NCBI GenBank assembly: GCA_963573305.1
Contig: OY754329.1
Coordinates: 147,633,266-147,697,265 of the forward strand
Length of the DNA stretch: 64,000 nucleotides
Direction of reading: 5' to 3'
Origin: Pyrrhosoma nymphula
Lineage: Eukaryota; Arthropoda; Insecta; Odonata; Coenagrionidae
Made by a program: the position numbers and the translations under genes. This document shows, piece by piece, positions 33,936 to 46,265 of this stretch; positions within the stretch are counted from its first letter, which is position 1, and each line of letters opens with the position of its first letter. The notes beneath the pieces are model-generated. The model was not told the origin of the DNA. It did not search any database and saw only the letters and a program-made list of their open reading frames with translations.

Positions 33936-35376
33936 CTTGTGCCTTAAAGGCCTATGAATATTATTCGAGGTTTTTTGTCATTTTTTTTAATTAGCTCCAT
34001 CTCTTAGAATCGTCATTCTCGCTGGAATGCGATTCCGAAGACATTTTAGTTTTTACCAAGACTTTTAGAAAACATTACGTGGAATGTGAAATACCGGCCG
34101 TGTGCATTGATAATAGGACAGACTCTTTTAGTGCCAAAAATATGATAAACAAATGAGATACACTAATTTTTCACTCAATTTTCCATATATGTACGGCTAA
34201 TATCAATACCTAGACGTCATATACCGGTACAGAGTTCAATAGACAGGTCAACATAATTAGCATTTTATAAAAAAACGCGTTCAAACCCCCTCATCAGCTT
34301 ACCCTATCTCCATAATAACGCTCAATTCCTCCCGTTTAATTCCTGCCTCACACAAATTGTTTACCAAATGACGAGCGATTTGTGCGATACCTCCAGATTT
34401 CACTTTTAACCTTCCTCTCCTCCGGGCCTTATGCCTACGTCCTAATTTCTCCCTCGAAACTTCCACAAGTTAACAAAAAAAACGCCAATCGGTCCAGGCA
34501 TGCTGTAGGCGATTGCGTAATACATGTAAAAAAATTCACACTTATGAAACCATTGTCGGCGTTTATTTGTAAGTCCTAACTAGTAATTCTACATGCTATA
34601 CATTAAATTAATCAATGTGAAAGGGTAAATACTCAAAGGAACAAACTTCATGTTGACCGTTATTATTTTGTTCAATTTTTCAAGAAATTTAGGAGAAAAT
34701 GAATATGCTCCTTAACTAACCATGGAGTTTTACAGGAAAAACTCAATGTTCATACTCAGAGCAGTGGAACAACAATAAATAACTGTACCCCATAAAGACA
34801 AAAATTCATCACAAACGTTTATGGACTTCTCACTCCAGCATGGGACCTATCACACTCCAATACAGCAATCAACCGTTCCAATCGAAATGGCCGGCTTGAG
34901 AGCCGATGTTTCCGTAATTACACAGAATTCTAAGTCTTCTCCGAATTCACTTTGACGAGAACAGCAGAATCCATTACACAATTGAATTACTTGGTACGAC
35001 TTTACATAAACCCTTTAAGTGAATTCTTTCAAATGAGTTTGAATAAAGTGAGGCTAATGAAAATTCAAATGTGGATGCTTAAAATGTTGATTAGTTTCTT
35101 CGCATGTGAAACGCTATTATTATTGATTAAGTCCCGAATAAAATAGGCATGGATAACCTTAAGATGTTTTCTATAAAACTATGATTTAACTGTGTCTCTC
35201 AACTTCTAGTGCAGTTTAATTTTTTTAATTCAGTATAATTCTACCATCCATTCGTTAGTTACAACACTAAATATTTTCACCTCTTTCCCCACCAGTCCTA
35301 AGTTCTGAAAGTACACTCCTTCTCAAATTGGGAGATTCGGCGATTATGGTTCAATAGGAGCTTAAATCATGATGAC
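33936..35376. other. AT-rich non-coding DNA
   Basis: No gene or repeat recognised. Confidence 0.4.
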
Positions 35377-35547
35377 CATTGGCGGCCCCAAGGGGGAGGG
35401 GAATTGCCCCCCCCCCCAAAATCATATTGCACACAGTTTGTCACGAACTTCCGGAACGAGACCCACGAACCCCCCTTTTCCTGGGGGGTATTCCATACCC
35501 CAAGAGCCGCTGGTGCCCCTCGAACCTCTGGTCTGGAGCCGCCCCTG
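35377..35547. mobile_element. hAT-like MITE with target-site duplication
   Basis: The left end CATTGGCGGCCCCAAG and the complement of the right end CAGGGGCGGCTCCAGA are imperfect terminal inverted repeats with the hAT-type CAxxGGCGG start. Flanking octamers ATGATGAC (35369-35376) and ATTATGAC (35548-35555) match at seven of eight positions, the 8-bp target duplication expected of hAT transposition. It has an internal C run (35409-35420). At 171 bp it is non-autonomous, and the open frames through it are incidental. Confidence 0.8.
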
Positions 35548-35555
35548 ATTATGAC

Positions 35556-36960
35556 ACAGGTATCACAGCAATGAATATCAATATTACATCTGAAGGCAAT
35601 AAGAATTTCTGCAAAGGAGTAAAATAAATGCGTAGAAGTAAATTTAATTGCTTTTGGCACAGGTCTTCATAAACGGTCAACATAATATCAGATGAAGTAC
35701 GTATATTGAAGGTGGTACCTGTAATTCAGCAAAAAAGAGTCAATGGACGAATTTTTCTCTACCTATTTGTGCTTAGAAAAAGTGAATGCAGGTAATTCTC
35801 AACTACCAACCGTTTTCCTGCTTTAGTCTCTATAGGAAAAGCGTTTTTATCCAGAGCTCATTATTTTACTCACAGGAGAACTTTGAAAACTTTTGACAAC
35901 CGGCCCTGCAACAGACGGGCATGGTAATTCTGGCCACGCAAAATGAACTAAGCATTATGACGAGCCCATGCAAGCACGAGGGGAGTATATTCTGCTGAAA
36001 TTAAGATTTCTCGGTATGGCTATGACATCGCAGCTCCGGGGGGAACCATTTCTTCATCTCTTTGGGATTCCAACCTTCGGGGAGGACCTCCAGGAAACAT
36101 GAAAATTGCACGATACGACCTCCCGTGTCTCATTCCGAATGCGTTAAAGCACGCTAAACTTTGGTGAGAATGTGATAAGAAAAAGTTAGGGAAACAGCTT
36201 GTGAAATAAATAGTAAGGCTCGGAATGACACTTTGAATGTTGATCGTAAAATACGAGACCGTTAAGGTCACGTAGCTTGTGTTATTCCTGTGCTTTGGCT
36301 TTAAGATATGGAAATAAGCTTTAGCTTTACATGCTCAGCAGAGGAACAATAGCCCACAATTATTGCCAACCTAACTAAGATTAAGTGGTAAGAACTGGTT
36401 TATTCGAGAAGCGTAACAGCTGTTATTCAAAAAGATTTCGTTTGTTAATAATGAATGACTGAGGAAAGCTCCTGCAACATGGAATAAGAATTAGTATCTT
36501 ATGGATTAAGCAGTTATACACTGATAAATGAAGATAAACAACATGAGGCCACACAAAAAAATGCATGGATCTTGGATAAAAATATTTAATAACCACCAGC
36601 GAAACAACTATGCATGGAACTCTCTGATTTAGATTGAGCATAGTAAAGGAAAAAACAAAGCAGGCAAATATCCAAGGTACGAGGCGTAAAATTTTTATCC
36701 ACGGCGAATTAAAAAAAATAAAGTTATTCCCCCTAGTTAAGAAAATTAGTTCCCTTGAGAGATAGAAGAGAGAAAAATTAAAAACTTCCCGTGTTTGGAG
36801 TTTGGTAAATATTAAACAAATCCCACTTTCAAAAAAGTTTCTTTCAAACTTTATTACGCATTCAAACGAATATGAGAGGGAAATACGGAGGAGCAAGGAA
36901 GGCCATTCGAATGCAGTGTCTTGAGTTGGGACGCTGAACCTAAATTATACATGAGAACCA
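35556..36960. other. AT-rich non-coding DNA
   Basis: Nothing recognised. A 157-codon minus-strand frame at 36423-36896 is Phe/Leu/Ile-rich with no motif and is judged spurious. Confidence 0.4.
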
Positions 36961-37265
36961 GGACCACAGGAGCGCCTTGTGCAAGACGAAGGGGTTAGGT
37001 GGGGGCTCCTTGTTCCTTTTGCCGCACGGGAGGTGGGGGAGGGGTCACAGGGGGGAGGGGGCGTCGCATGGAGGGCGGAAATGAACGGGCGAGATGCTGC
37101 GAAGAGAAAGAGAGAGAGAGAGAGAGGGAAAGACGGAGAGCAAAGCAAAAAAGGGAGATGAAAGAGCCCCAACATCTTGTACTCACCGCGAAGGGCCGCG
37201 CCCCAGTGCAATGAGGGGATGGGGGAAAGGGTTACGGAAGGGATGCAGGGGAGGAAGCGAACGGC
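36961..37265 (+). repeat. Purine-rich block with (AG)n microsatellite
   Basis: GGGAGGTGGGGGAGGGGTC is followed by an AG dinucleotide run at about 37105-37126 and AAAGACGGAGAGC. Overlapping frames are shadows. Confidence 0.55.
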
Positions 37266-39257
37266 TAGAAGAGAGAAATGTCAATGTGCAGGCACTTGAA
37301 ACAAACGGGAACGATTGAAAGGCTTTGCTTTTCGAAGAACGACGTGTTACCAAACAATACAAGCTGCAGATACCTAGTGTAATTATTCGCCATGGAGTAG
37401 TAGCAGTCAATATGGGAAGTCATCCGCACAATTAAACACAGGCGGATGCGTTGCTTTAGGTCGATTACTCGGGCAATCGAGGAAATGTAGAGAGAAACAC
37501 AGTCTCGGAATTAGCCTATTCTAACGAATGGCGCCAATGGGTTCACAGGTTAACGATCGATCCGACGGATCGAGTACTTCACTTAGCCCCGATTATTTCA
37601 CCGCTATAATAGCTAGGCCTGGTTAAGCATTTTCTCTATCAAGGTTGGGATCACCTATCGCTAACGTTCATGTCAACAAAACGACAGTCTAATGTACTAA
37701 GAAAAACCTCAGTTAACCTCGCATTAACATAAAAGCTACGTCATTTCACAGGTAAAAGAGTACCCGGACATTATGTAATCGAGCCTATAAAAACTGTCCA
37801 CTTGGCATCAAAGTAATTAGGGCTTCCGCTGAGAAATCTCTACTGCTGTCGGGATACATCTTCGGACCCTCAACGTGGGAAACCAGTACTCTTGCCACCT
37901 TGCCAATCCAATCACCCTATCGTAACCAAGTTTAATGAACTCATCAGTCTCACTCATGGCTGATAAGTACGTACCTTAGGGGATCGGTGGTCAAACAACA
38001 GCAAGATAATTAGCATGCAACTGTAATGCCTGGATGAATCGTGGTCGCCAAAACGATACCCGTACTTCAAAAGTGAAATACTATTTACAGTTTCGTATAT
38101 GTTCACAGCACTGATCGTACTAGAGTAAAATCTTTAGTAATGCTCATTATCACAATTTCGAACTGAAAGTCGGTGTTTCTCTTAGTTGCGTGCCTATATT
38201 CGCACCAGCATCGATATCAATATCCTACTAATGCACGCTAAACATGACAACGCAGTTCAAAACTGAGGGTCTAAAACAAAGTATCTATTTGATGTCCTCA
38301 TGAAGACTATCTGGCATAATCTTCACATAACTTAAACTTCATTAAAAGATAGAAGAATTATTGGTTGTGCCAACAGTTTAGTCGAAACGTTGCAAATTTC
38401 ATTCCTATCTCGGCTGAAAAATTAGACATCATTTCTAAGCGGTCAGAACATTACACACATAACGTCACAACGAGATTAGGCATAACTAATTTTTACAGCA
38501 TATATATGAGGCTTTTAAACAAGCATGTTTCGTTATTGCCATACACTTCAACGTGCCTTTTCGAAGATTCTATGCATATTATAAACACTCTCTCAACTAT
38601 CAATAAAAAAAACTCAAATATCTGCTATTTCAAAATATGTTTTCGCAGCCCACTCGACAAACAATCTTTTAAAGCGCAAGGTTAGCATATTCATGGAAGA
38701 AAAACAAGATTTTGGGGAGTCACTCCCATTTCATGCCACGTCAGGGAAGGCGAATTAAATAAACATATCACATCAGAATGTGAAAGCCTCCGGCTATATG
38801 CAAATGCGAAGAGGTAACAATGGGAAATAGGCGTATTCACTCTGATAAAGCAAGCGATTCAATCAAGTGAATCTGACATACTATGCCTACTAAACTACCG
38901 CTCAAAAAGGAAGCCGAGTGAAATGAATAAAATATTCCAATGAGGTTGCATAATTCACTCTCGTGGGCTTGAAAATCGAGGACAGGGTCTTCCATGAGTC
39001 TCATAACATAAATTGTATAGATGATCGCGTTGGGCAATAAGTTAAACATATCAATGGGTTCCAAAAATCATTGGAATTGTCAATCATTCCTTAAAAAATT
39101 ATTAAGATTACCTAGTTCGGATTTTAATTTTCACAGATAATTTACAGTGATAAACATTAAATGCCGGCAGCTATACAGCTATGCAGCTATACAATATAAT
39201 ACAGGTAAATAATAAACTCCACAGTATCTGGCGTTATGTAGTGGAACAGCATTTTCG
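37266..39257. other. Non-coding DNA
   Basis: No gene recognised. A three-unit CAGCTATA/CAGCTATG tandem lies at 39168-39191. Confidence 0.4.
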
Positions 39258-39456
39258 TACTTAAATAAAACTACAGTCCACTATTATTTAATGTAAAATA
39301 TTACACTACACGTGTTTCGACGCTAAAGGCGTCATCATCATGCATGCAGGGCGTGTATACCTGATGATGACGCCATTAGCGTCGAAACACGTGTAGTGTA
39401 ATATTTTACATTAAATAATAGTGGACAGTACAACTACTGCAGTTTTATTTAAGTAG
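39258..39456. mobile_element. Palindromic foldback element, family A
   Basis: Left arm (about 39259-39333) and right arm (about 39368-39455) are inverted copies ending in TACTTAAATAAAACT.CAGT on both sides, with CCACTATTATTTAATGTAAA and the CGACGCT.AAGGCGTCATCA core inside. The right arm has a ~12-bp insertion next to its end (TACAACTACTG). No coding capacity. The plus strand of the right half folds as the best-preserved hammerhead-like motif of the window, and the left arm encodes a related but altered copy on the minus strand. Confidence 0.8.
39356..39400 (+). ncRNA. Hammerhead-ribozyme-like motif, family A
   Basis: Helix I 5' strand TATAC (39356-39360) precedes intact box CTGATGA (39361-39367) and one extra T. 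Helix II GACGC/GCGTC (39369-39373 with 39379-39383) closes loop CATTA, followed by GAA (39384-39386). Helix III AC/GT (39387-39388 with 39393-39394) closes loop ACGT. Cleavage triplet GTA ends at 39395, and GTGTA (39396-39400) pairs with TATAC (one G-U wobble). All strands of a minimal type I hammerhead are present. The extra nucleotide before helix II is the only departure and may reduce or abolish activity. Confidence 0.6.
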
Positions 39457-40369
39457 GCAAATAATGTCTCTGTCAACTGAGTTTGATATGAAGAGTAAAA
39501 GTTTCATAAAGATTAGTCGATTATGATTTGAATTTTTATTTATATCCAAGAATAAATGCGAAAAAGTATACTGCTGCCTTCGCCAACGCCCATAGCACAA
39601 TCTCTGGTTGCGACATTAGTTACGGCTTGAATATCAATCGTTACTCCAACTGAAACATTTAACACACATTTTCTCCGTACCCAACGAACAGTGACACTGA
39701 TCTGTAAAAGATTGCCGACAATTTTAACTGAATTGTTAATATTTTGCTAAGAATGATCCCCCAGGTTTAAATGAGGTTCAATGATAAATAAATACCGTAG
39801 ATCTGCGAGGATCAAGCTAGAATATAATAATATGCGATCCAGGACTACACTCAGTTGAATTAAAAATCCGAAAAATATTATGTTACGTGATTAACACACT
39901 ACTTATGAGTACTGACATATCTTCTATAGCATTTTTTAAACGAATGCGGAGGAATTTTATATTAATTTGAGGAATATTTCGCGGTAATACGGATTGGAAA
40001 ATTCTGACCGTAAACAATTAAAGATAAAGCATCTGAAAGCACCTTTCACCAATTAGCCTCCATCACGGACACCGCAAAGCTGACGCAGAGCTGTGTCGCG
40101 TTTGAGAGGAAATTCGAAGATTGATAATCCTACGTTGAAGTATTAGCTCGGCAGTTATCAGAATAGCAAAGACGCTGATAAAATTTTCCTTCGACCGCGG
40201 GCAATAACGCAAACGCTCGCAAGAACTAACGCAAAAACCCTTTACGCCGTAATTAATTGCCATGAATTCGACGTTAACTGAGACGTACACCCTCGGGAAT
40301 CTGCGTAAAAACAATAAAGCATCGTAATCCTTGTTCATCCTCGCGAACCCCCAACCAACTAAAAGGGTC
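39457..40369. other. AT-rich non-coding DNA
   Basis: Nothing recognised. Confidence 0.4.
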
Positions 40370-40960
40370 TACACCGACATCAATCTTGCCTTCCCCCGAC
40401 CGAGGAAGGGAGGAGGGCGTCCCTGGATCAGCCGGAGCGAAGAGCCTTACACCGGCCGGGGTCCTTGCGATGCACATCACGGCCACGGGGAGGAGACAAA
40501 CGCCCGGAGCTTTTAAATGGAGGGACGTAGGAGGCTGGAGGTCCCTTGGCAAAACCGTCCATCCCCTCCAGGTTTATAAGTCCAGTCCCTTCCCTAGCCT
40601 CGAGACGCCACTGCCCCGTGGCCGATCCCTCTGGGCAGGAGACCGTGGACGGGGAGAGGAGAAGGAGAGAGAAGGGCGACCCGCCGCTAATAAATACGAG
40701 AGAAGTAGGAGAGCGCGCGCTTTTCGGAGGAGAGGCCGCTAATCTCTTTCGCGGCGGGCGTCCCAAATTAACGAGGGGCCCCGCACGGAGCCACGAGGGC
40801 CCCTACGGGTGCTGCAAATGGTCCCGAGGAGATTGGCAAGGGGCTGGGCGTGGAATGGGGGTCCAAGCAAGGTAAGCGTTAAGGCCCTGGCGGAAATTAG
40901 AGCCGTGGAGCCGTGCTTGGAAGGAGCCGTGCTCGGATGGAGCCGTGCTCGGATCAGCAC
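40370..40960. other. GC- and CpG-rich island
   Basis: The most GC-rich interval of the window that is not a pure purine tract, with many CpGs (GAGCGCGCGCTTTTCGGAGG, TCGCGGCGGGCGTCCC). It ends in a 16-bp tandem repeat. It resembles a CpG-rich promoter or exon region, but no frame gives a recognisable protein and splice-bounded exons cannot be assigned by eye. Confidence 0.4.
40907..40954. repeat. 16-bp tandem repeat, three units
   Basis: GGAGCCGTGCTTGGAA is followed by two identical GGAGCCGTGCTCGGAT units. GAGCCGTGCTCGG is close to palindromic at its GAGC...GCTC ends. Confidence 0.9.
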
Positions 40961-43735
40961 AGTAAAAGTTTGGAAGAGAGAGGCGGAGCTTACACGATGT
41001 GATTTTCTAAATTATGAAAATATATTTTATATGACACATCGTATTGCCTGATACGGATTTGGGGTATATATAGCTGGTGGAAATGCAAAGAAATAATGAA
41101 TACCAAACATGAAATGACCTTTATTTACTTAACATGAAATTAGGAATACCACACAGAAAAATATTCCAGTATTTCCAAAATAAGAAAGTGTATGCCAGCA
41201 GAAAGATGTTACAGGATGAAAGAGCCTTGACTTCTGAATAGAAGAAGTTAAAGACTTTTATCAACAGCACGTTCTATAAAATTTCGGTCACATCTCAAAC
41301 TCAAAGAGACAGCAGAGTCATCGCCTACTACTAGTGGGTAAGCCATAGAATCTGACGGCAATGGTGGCGCTTTCATTTATTTATTTATATTAATGCACAT
41401 TTCAAAGCCGCAAGAAGCCACGTAACGAACCACGCATATAAACAGCTACACAGGTGCCGCAATATACCTGTTCCTTTTTATGCAAAACAATTATAATGAA
41501 CTTTCCACCCTTCTGTACCCATGCCTCAAAAGACTCTAGTCTTTGCTCATTTAATTTTGTAACGATCAACCTCTGGAGCATTACATGGCTACGCACCATT
41601 TCAGGGTTGTAGCTTGTCGTTTACTAATTACTTCACACAAATTTCCTAGATAAATTTCTTCTTTTCCAAATACTTCTTTCTATTTTCAAAGGTTCGCGAG
41701 CTGACTTTGTGGAATTTATAGTTCACATTAGAGAATGAAATTAAATAAACTTTGTAACTTCCACGCAGTTTATTTAATGTCATTCTCTAATATGAATTCT
41801 TACTTTGCCTCGTGTCCTTACTACTTCGTCTATAATAGTCACCCAGAGAACTCTCTAAACATGTTAAATGTTCCCCTGACAGAGTTAATGCCCTCCTATT
41901 CCTACTTCGAAAGCAGACCATTACTACGGTTTTTTAATGGCTAATATTCATGCCAAAATGTTTATACTCTGCATAAAACGTGCCAATCATCATAAGAAGT
42001 CATAGAAATTGGCTTAGGAAAGGATACTAATCGAAAGGGTAAACTGACAGTAAAGGAAAGCAAACGAAAAGAGTTAAGATATGGCAGAAAAGAAAAGGAG
42101 GTTAATAAGAGAAATTAGCTGGACGTATCCAAAGTGGCACGAGGACGAATTGAGGAGTAATAACATGCTGATGAGGGAAAAGGAGAAGAAAATGCGGTGA
42201 AAGCGTGGAAAAGGGAGAAGAAGAATGGAAATATTTTCCAACATGAGGGAGGCAGAGGATACGATGTGCTGAAAAGGAAAAAATATAGAAAAATAAATAG
42301 TAATGGAAGGGTTATAAGTCTTTCCGCAGCCGAGTAACATATATTTGGTAGAATACAAATGAAGATGTCGTCCTTCTGTGCTCATTCACCCCTCTGAAAC
42401 CAGTCAAATGGTTTTACAGCTCCATTAACGGCACTTCAGTGTTGGGAAAGTCGCGCCAAAATAATAGTCGAACGAAATTTTTAAAATATTTATCAATTTA
42501 GTGGACCAATTATTCCTAACCAAAAATACTCATCAATCGAAAGTTTAATGAGCAGAGTGCAATGAGATAATTTTAAATGCCAGAATCTTAAATACCAAAT
42601 CCGAAAGTTGGCTTAATAAACCTAGCTTCAATACACTCTTAGCAATCCTAAGCAGCGTTTGAAAAACTAAATGCATGAATATTAAACTTAGTGATGGCAA
42701 GAGATATTCAGAGTTATGGCAGCGATCGGATTGATTGGGAAGCAATTATGCCAGCCTCTCCTGTCCATGTTTCTCGTCAGGGGCTGGTATGTATTCTAAT
42801 TATTTAAGAGGTTTTAACTAGCTAGTGTACCATGCTGTAAGGAGAACTTGGAATAATACGATAGGAAGGGGTATATCGCCCCTTTTCTCTCCTACTTTAC
42901 TCTCAAACTTTTTCCTTTTTTGTTGGCCCGACGTTGCCATCACCAAAATCACTCTTCACCAAATACCAAATACCGGATTGACTTTAAATCGCCAATTAAC
43001 CATTACCTTCGGATAAATAATCGAGAGATTTCGTGTTATATTTACTTTCACCCTTGATTGATTAATTCCTTCACATCACCAGCTGCAACACCGTTGACAT
43101 TGCACGGACGCAGTGCCATTGCCCAGGTTCAAGAGTGCCATATCATCACCAAAATCTCAACGACTTTCATAAGACATTCATTATCAATAAACAGATCAAG
43201 GCAAGCAACTTCTATGCTTCGAATGAGGCTATGCATTTTTCATTTGATGATTTTAAAATTTTTATTCCATGCGCAGCAAGCTTCTTTCCTGAATCTTAAC
43301 CCAAATGGGATTAGCTAATGCTTATGGGGTCTCCCAGAGGCCAGGTAGGTAATGCACCCAGATTTACGAGAACAAAGGGAATTATCCCATAAGACGAAAA
43401 TGGAAAAAAACCGCGGGGAAATAATTTTTTCCCTTCTTCCACGAAGTCTGGCCGCCTTTTTTTCCCCGGAGGATTTGCAAATTGAAATACGAATTTGGAC
43501 GGCAGGCACTCACCCAGGATTAGACATTGCTTCCTTTTCGGCCTTAAGGAATAGCCGATATGCGTGACGCGATAAGAGGGAAATAGGGAAAAAGACGTTC
43601 CAGAAGTTACGATACAATTGAACCAGGGAAACATTATACCGAGAAATCCCCTCTCCTGCATTTCAGCAAAAAAAATCAAGAGAGTAGGGAAGCTCGCATT
43701 CGTCGAGCCCATTCACGCTGCCTCCGCGAAAATTA
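40961..43735. other. AT-rich non-coding DNA
   Basis: Apart from the 65-bp palindrome at 41727-41791, no gene or repeat family is recognised. Confidence 0.4.
41727..41791. repeat. 65-bp near-perfect hairpin
   Basis: Arms 41727-41751 and 41767-41791 are 25-bp inverted repeats with one mismatch (ATTAGAGAATGA.ATTAAATA), separated by 15 nt. Size and pairing would suit a small foldback relic or a microRNA-like hairpin. No neighbouring evidence distinguishes these. Confidence 0.7.
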
Positions 43736-45599
43736 TGGAACGAAGTTCGGACGGGAGGAGAGCGGAAGAGAGGAGGGGGATAGGCTTATTAAAGATATGG
43801 GAGGGTTTTGTTTCAGCGGAGTCGTAAGGGGAGGAGAGCTTTTCCGATGGATGACGCAGCGGATAAGAAACGAGGAAGGCGGAGAAGGATCGGAATGAGG
43901 AGAAAGGTTAGGGTACGAGCGAACTAGAGAGAGAGGGAGAGAGATCCGGGATTTAAATGGGAAAGTTGGAGAATGAGGTTTAAGGGGTTTTAATAGGCGA
44001 TGGGCTTTGTGTTCAGGCCGGGATGCTTTGGGACTTTCTCCATACGCTCACCCTTATTTTATTTCATTCCACCCCTCATATTCATGGCTCTAGCTTTTTG
44101 AGTCACACAATTTTCGTTCCCATCCCGGTCTTCGTTACGAGGCTATGGAAATAATAATTCGACCTTCCTCTTCACTTCCGCGGGCACGCGCGTTTGTGTT
44201 CAGTCTTCTTTTTTTTTCGACAAAAAAAAAAGTTTCTCAAATCGCGCAAGGAAAACTAGCGATAGAAAATGAATTCCGCACACTTCGCACACTGAACGTG
44301 AAGTAAGCTTAAAAACTATTTCTATCACTTTATTTACCCAACTTCTCTCATTTCTGGTCCCATAATCCCATTCATAACAGACTCGTCACCGTTTGCTTAG
44401 CGGCGCGGCCGTAAATACCGAAGTTGCATGGCTTTCTAGAGGTAGAAGAAATTCCTTGACGAAGGTATTTATTTGCTGGAGGCAAGGAGCTTGAAAAGGG
44501 AAGGGAGGTTGAAGCTAAAGTCAAGTGGACGGATTTATTTCGGAAAATGGTGATGGATTACTTCATCCTCGCAGGATAAATTGTTGTGAGATACGCTCGA
44601 CGGCGTTTGCGGTTAGTATCATACGATAGCTGTTTGTCGAACGTCGTGAAACTTCGGTGAGCCTTACATAAAACGATACACAATCCCGTCGGCTAGAAAA
44701 GTGACATCTATATGTTTTGAAATGCCAGGGGATGGAATAATAAGTTATTTTCTCATTTCATTGGATCCTCATCATTTTCCCATGGATTCCACAAAATTTA
44801 CCCTGATAATCATATTGTAAATTATATGTCTTTCCCTAAAGGTGTAGCAGTACGCAATAAAACTTACGTGTCCATGCAACCAATTCATGTCTAAGGAATG
44901 CCTGAATGACCTCCAGGCACAACATTATTTGGAAATAATTTATGTTTCTTTTATGCTAAACACAGCTGCTGAGAAATACATTTAAAATGTTTACACATTC
45001 TATCACCTCAGTCAACAGTCTTACTTAAAAGTGGAAGCGTTTTAGAAAAGTGACTTGTTAAACGCAATTTCTTTTTTTCCGCACCAAAAAATGCAAGTGT
45101 AGCATTTGATTTCGGCTATGAATGCCACCAAAGCCTAAACGAAAGCGCATAAATAGCACCCTTTAAATGATCAAAGCACTGGAGGTGTACCTCTATCAAA
45201 ATATCAATAACATATATTGGATTCAAAAATAGCAAAAAGCAAAACAGAGACCATAATAACGTGTCCAATGAAAAAAGATACATCGACTAATATAATTCCA
45301 TTTAGGAAAAACATGCAAGTTTTGAACAAACAGAACCCATTTAGAATCCCAATTTTAAGAAAACTTGTCAAAAAGAACGAAATAATGAAGGGACGAAATG
45401 AGAGGCAATAATGTCGTTCCAGTCACTCAGGTAACTTTCAAAAAATTATATAATTAAAATTACCGAAGGGCGTTTAAATTGTGAGCCCACAATGACAGAA
45501 ATGGTTCTATTATTTAAGGAGATGGCATTACACAAATACGAGTTCCTTTTGTAGAATGAGCACAGATTGAGAGCTCAAAACTGATATCTACTCGCGTCG
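43736..45599. other. Non-coding DNA with a purine-rich start
   Basis: Purine-rich to about 43985 (GGGAGGAGAGCGGAAGAGAGG, (GA)n near 43927-43944), then mixed and AT-rich sequence. A T9/A10 self-complementary run lies at about 44210-44232. No gene recognised. Confidence 0.4.
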
Positions 45600-46265
45600 A
45601 GCATAGAATATGTGCAGCAAAAACACGGCCCATTGGAAATTGCAACCCACGTACAGTGTACACCCTTGCCGATTCTCACGGTCAACATCATCGCTCCGCT
45701 TACGCGCCAAAGGGCGCCGAGAGCAGGAGGGCGCGCCAGCGTTTGGCTTCTTCCTCCGCGTCATATCCCGAATGTGTTTAGCGGAGCGGCAAAACATTAG
45801 TGGAGTGTGTGTATGTGTTTCCTGCATAGCGGGGGGAACCGAGGACCGAAGTGTGGAGATACGTCGGGCGGGTGAACGTAATGTGGCTCCACACGGCCAT
45901 GTTTTAGTGAAGCGTGCGGCTCTCCGAGCTAGCAAGCCGAGCAAGAGGAGGAGGACCTCTCGCAGTTACGTCTCTGGGCGCAAGGAGGTCGTAAATTTCT
46001 GGAGGAGCGAGGAAGAAGAGACACCATCCAGCGTCCTTCCTCTCCCTGCTCTCCAACACCCCCTCCCTGTTCTCTCGTAGGATAGGGCTCATGGAGTGGC
46101 GAGAAAATCGCCGAGTTATCCTCCTCCTCCACACGGAAACCATTTCGCATCCGCTGAGAGAAGAAGGGGTTCATCTTCCCAGCGTTTCTTCAGCAAAGCA
46201 CACCAGTCGGGGAATGAAGGTGCAGCCGGCAGATTCGGAAGGTATCGCTAGTTCAAGGGTCCTCC
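45600..46265. other. CpG-rich interval
   Basis: CpG-rich sequence (GCGCCGAGAGCAGGAGGGCG, GTCGGGCGGGTGAACG) with a plus-strand open frame of 156 codons (45610-46080) and overlapping minus-strand frames. None shows a recognisable domain, and the two strands are equally open, which suggests composition more than coding. It may be an unmethylated regulatory or first-exon region. Confidence 0.35.

Noticed and set aside
38365..38400. AGTCGAAACGTTGC as another hammerhead-like motif
   Set aside because: No upstream CUGANGA box or pairing helix II; a chance GAAAC.
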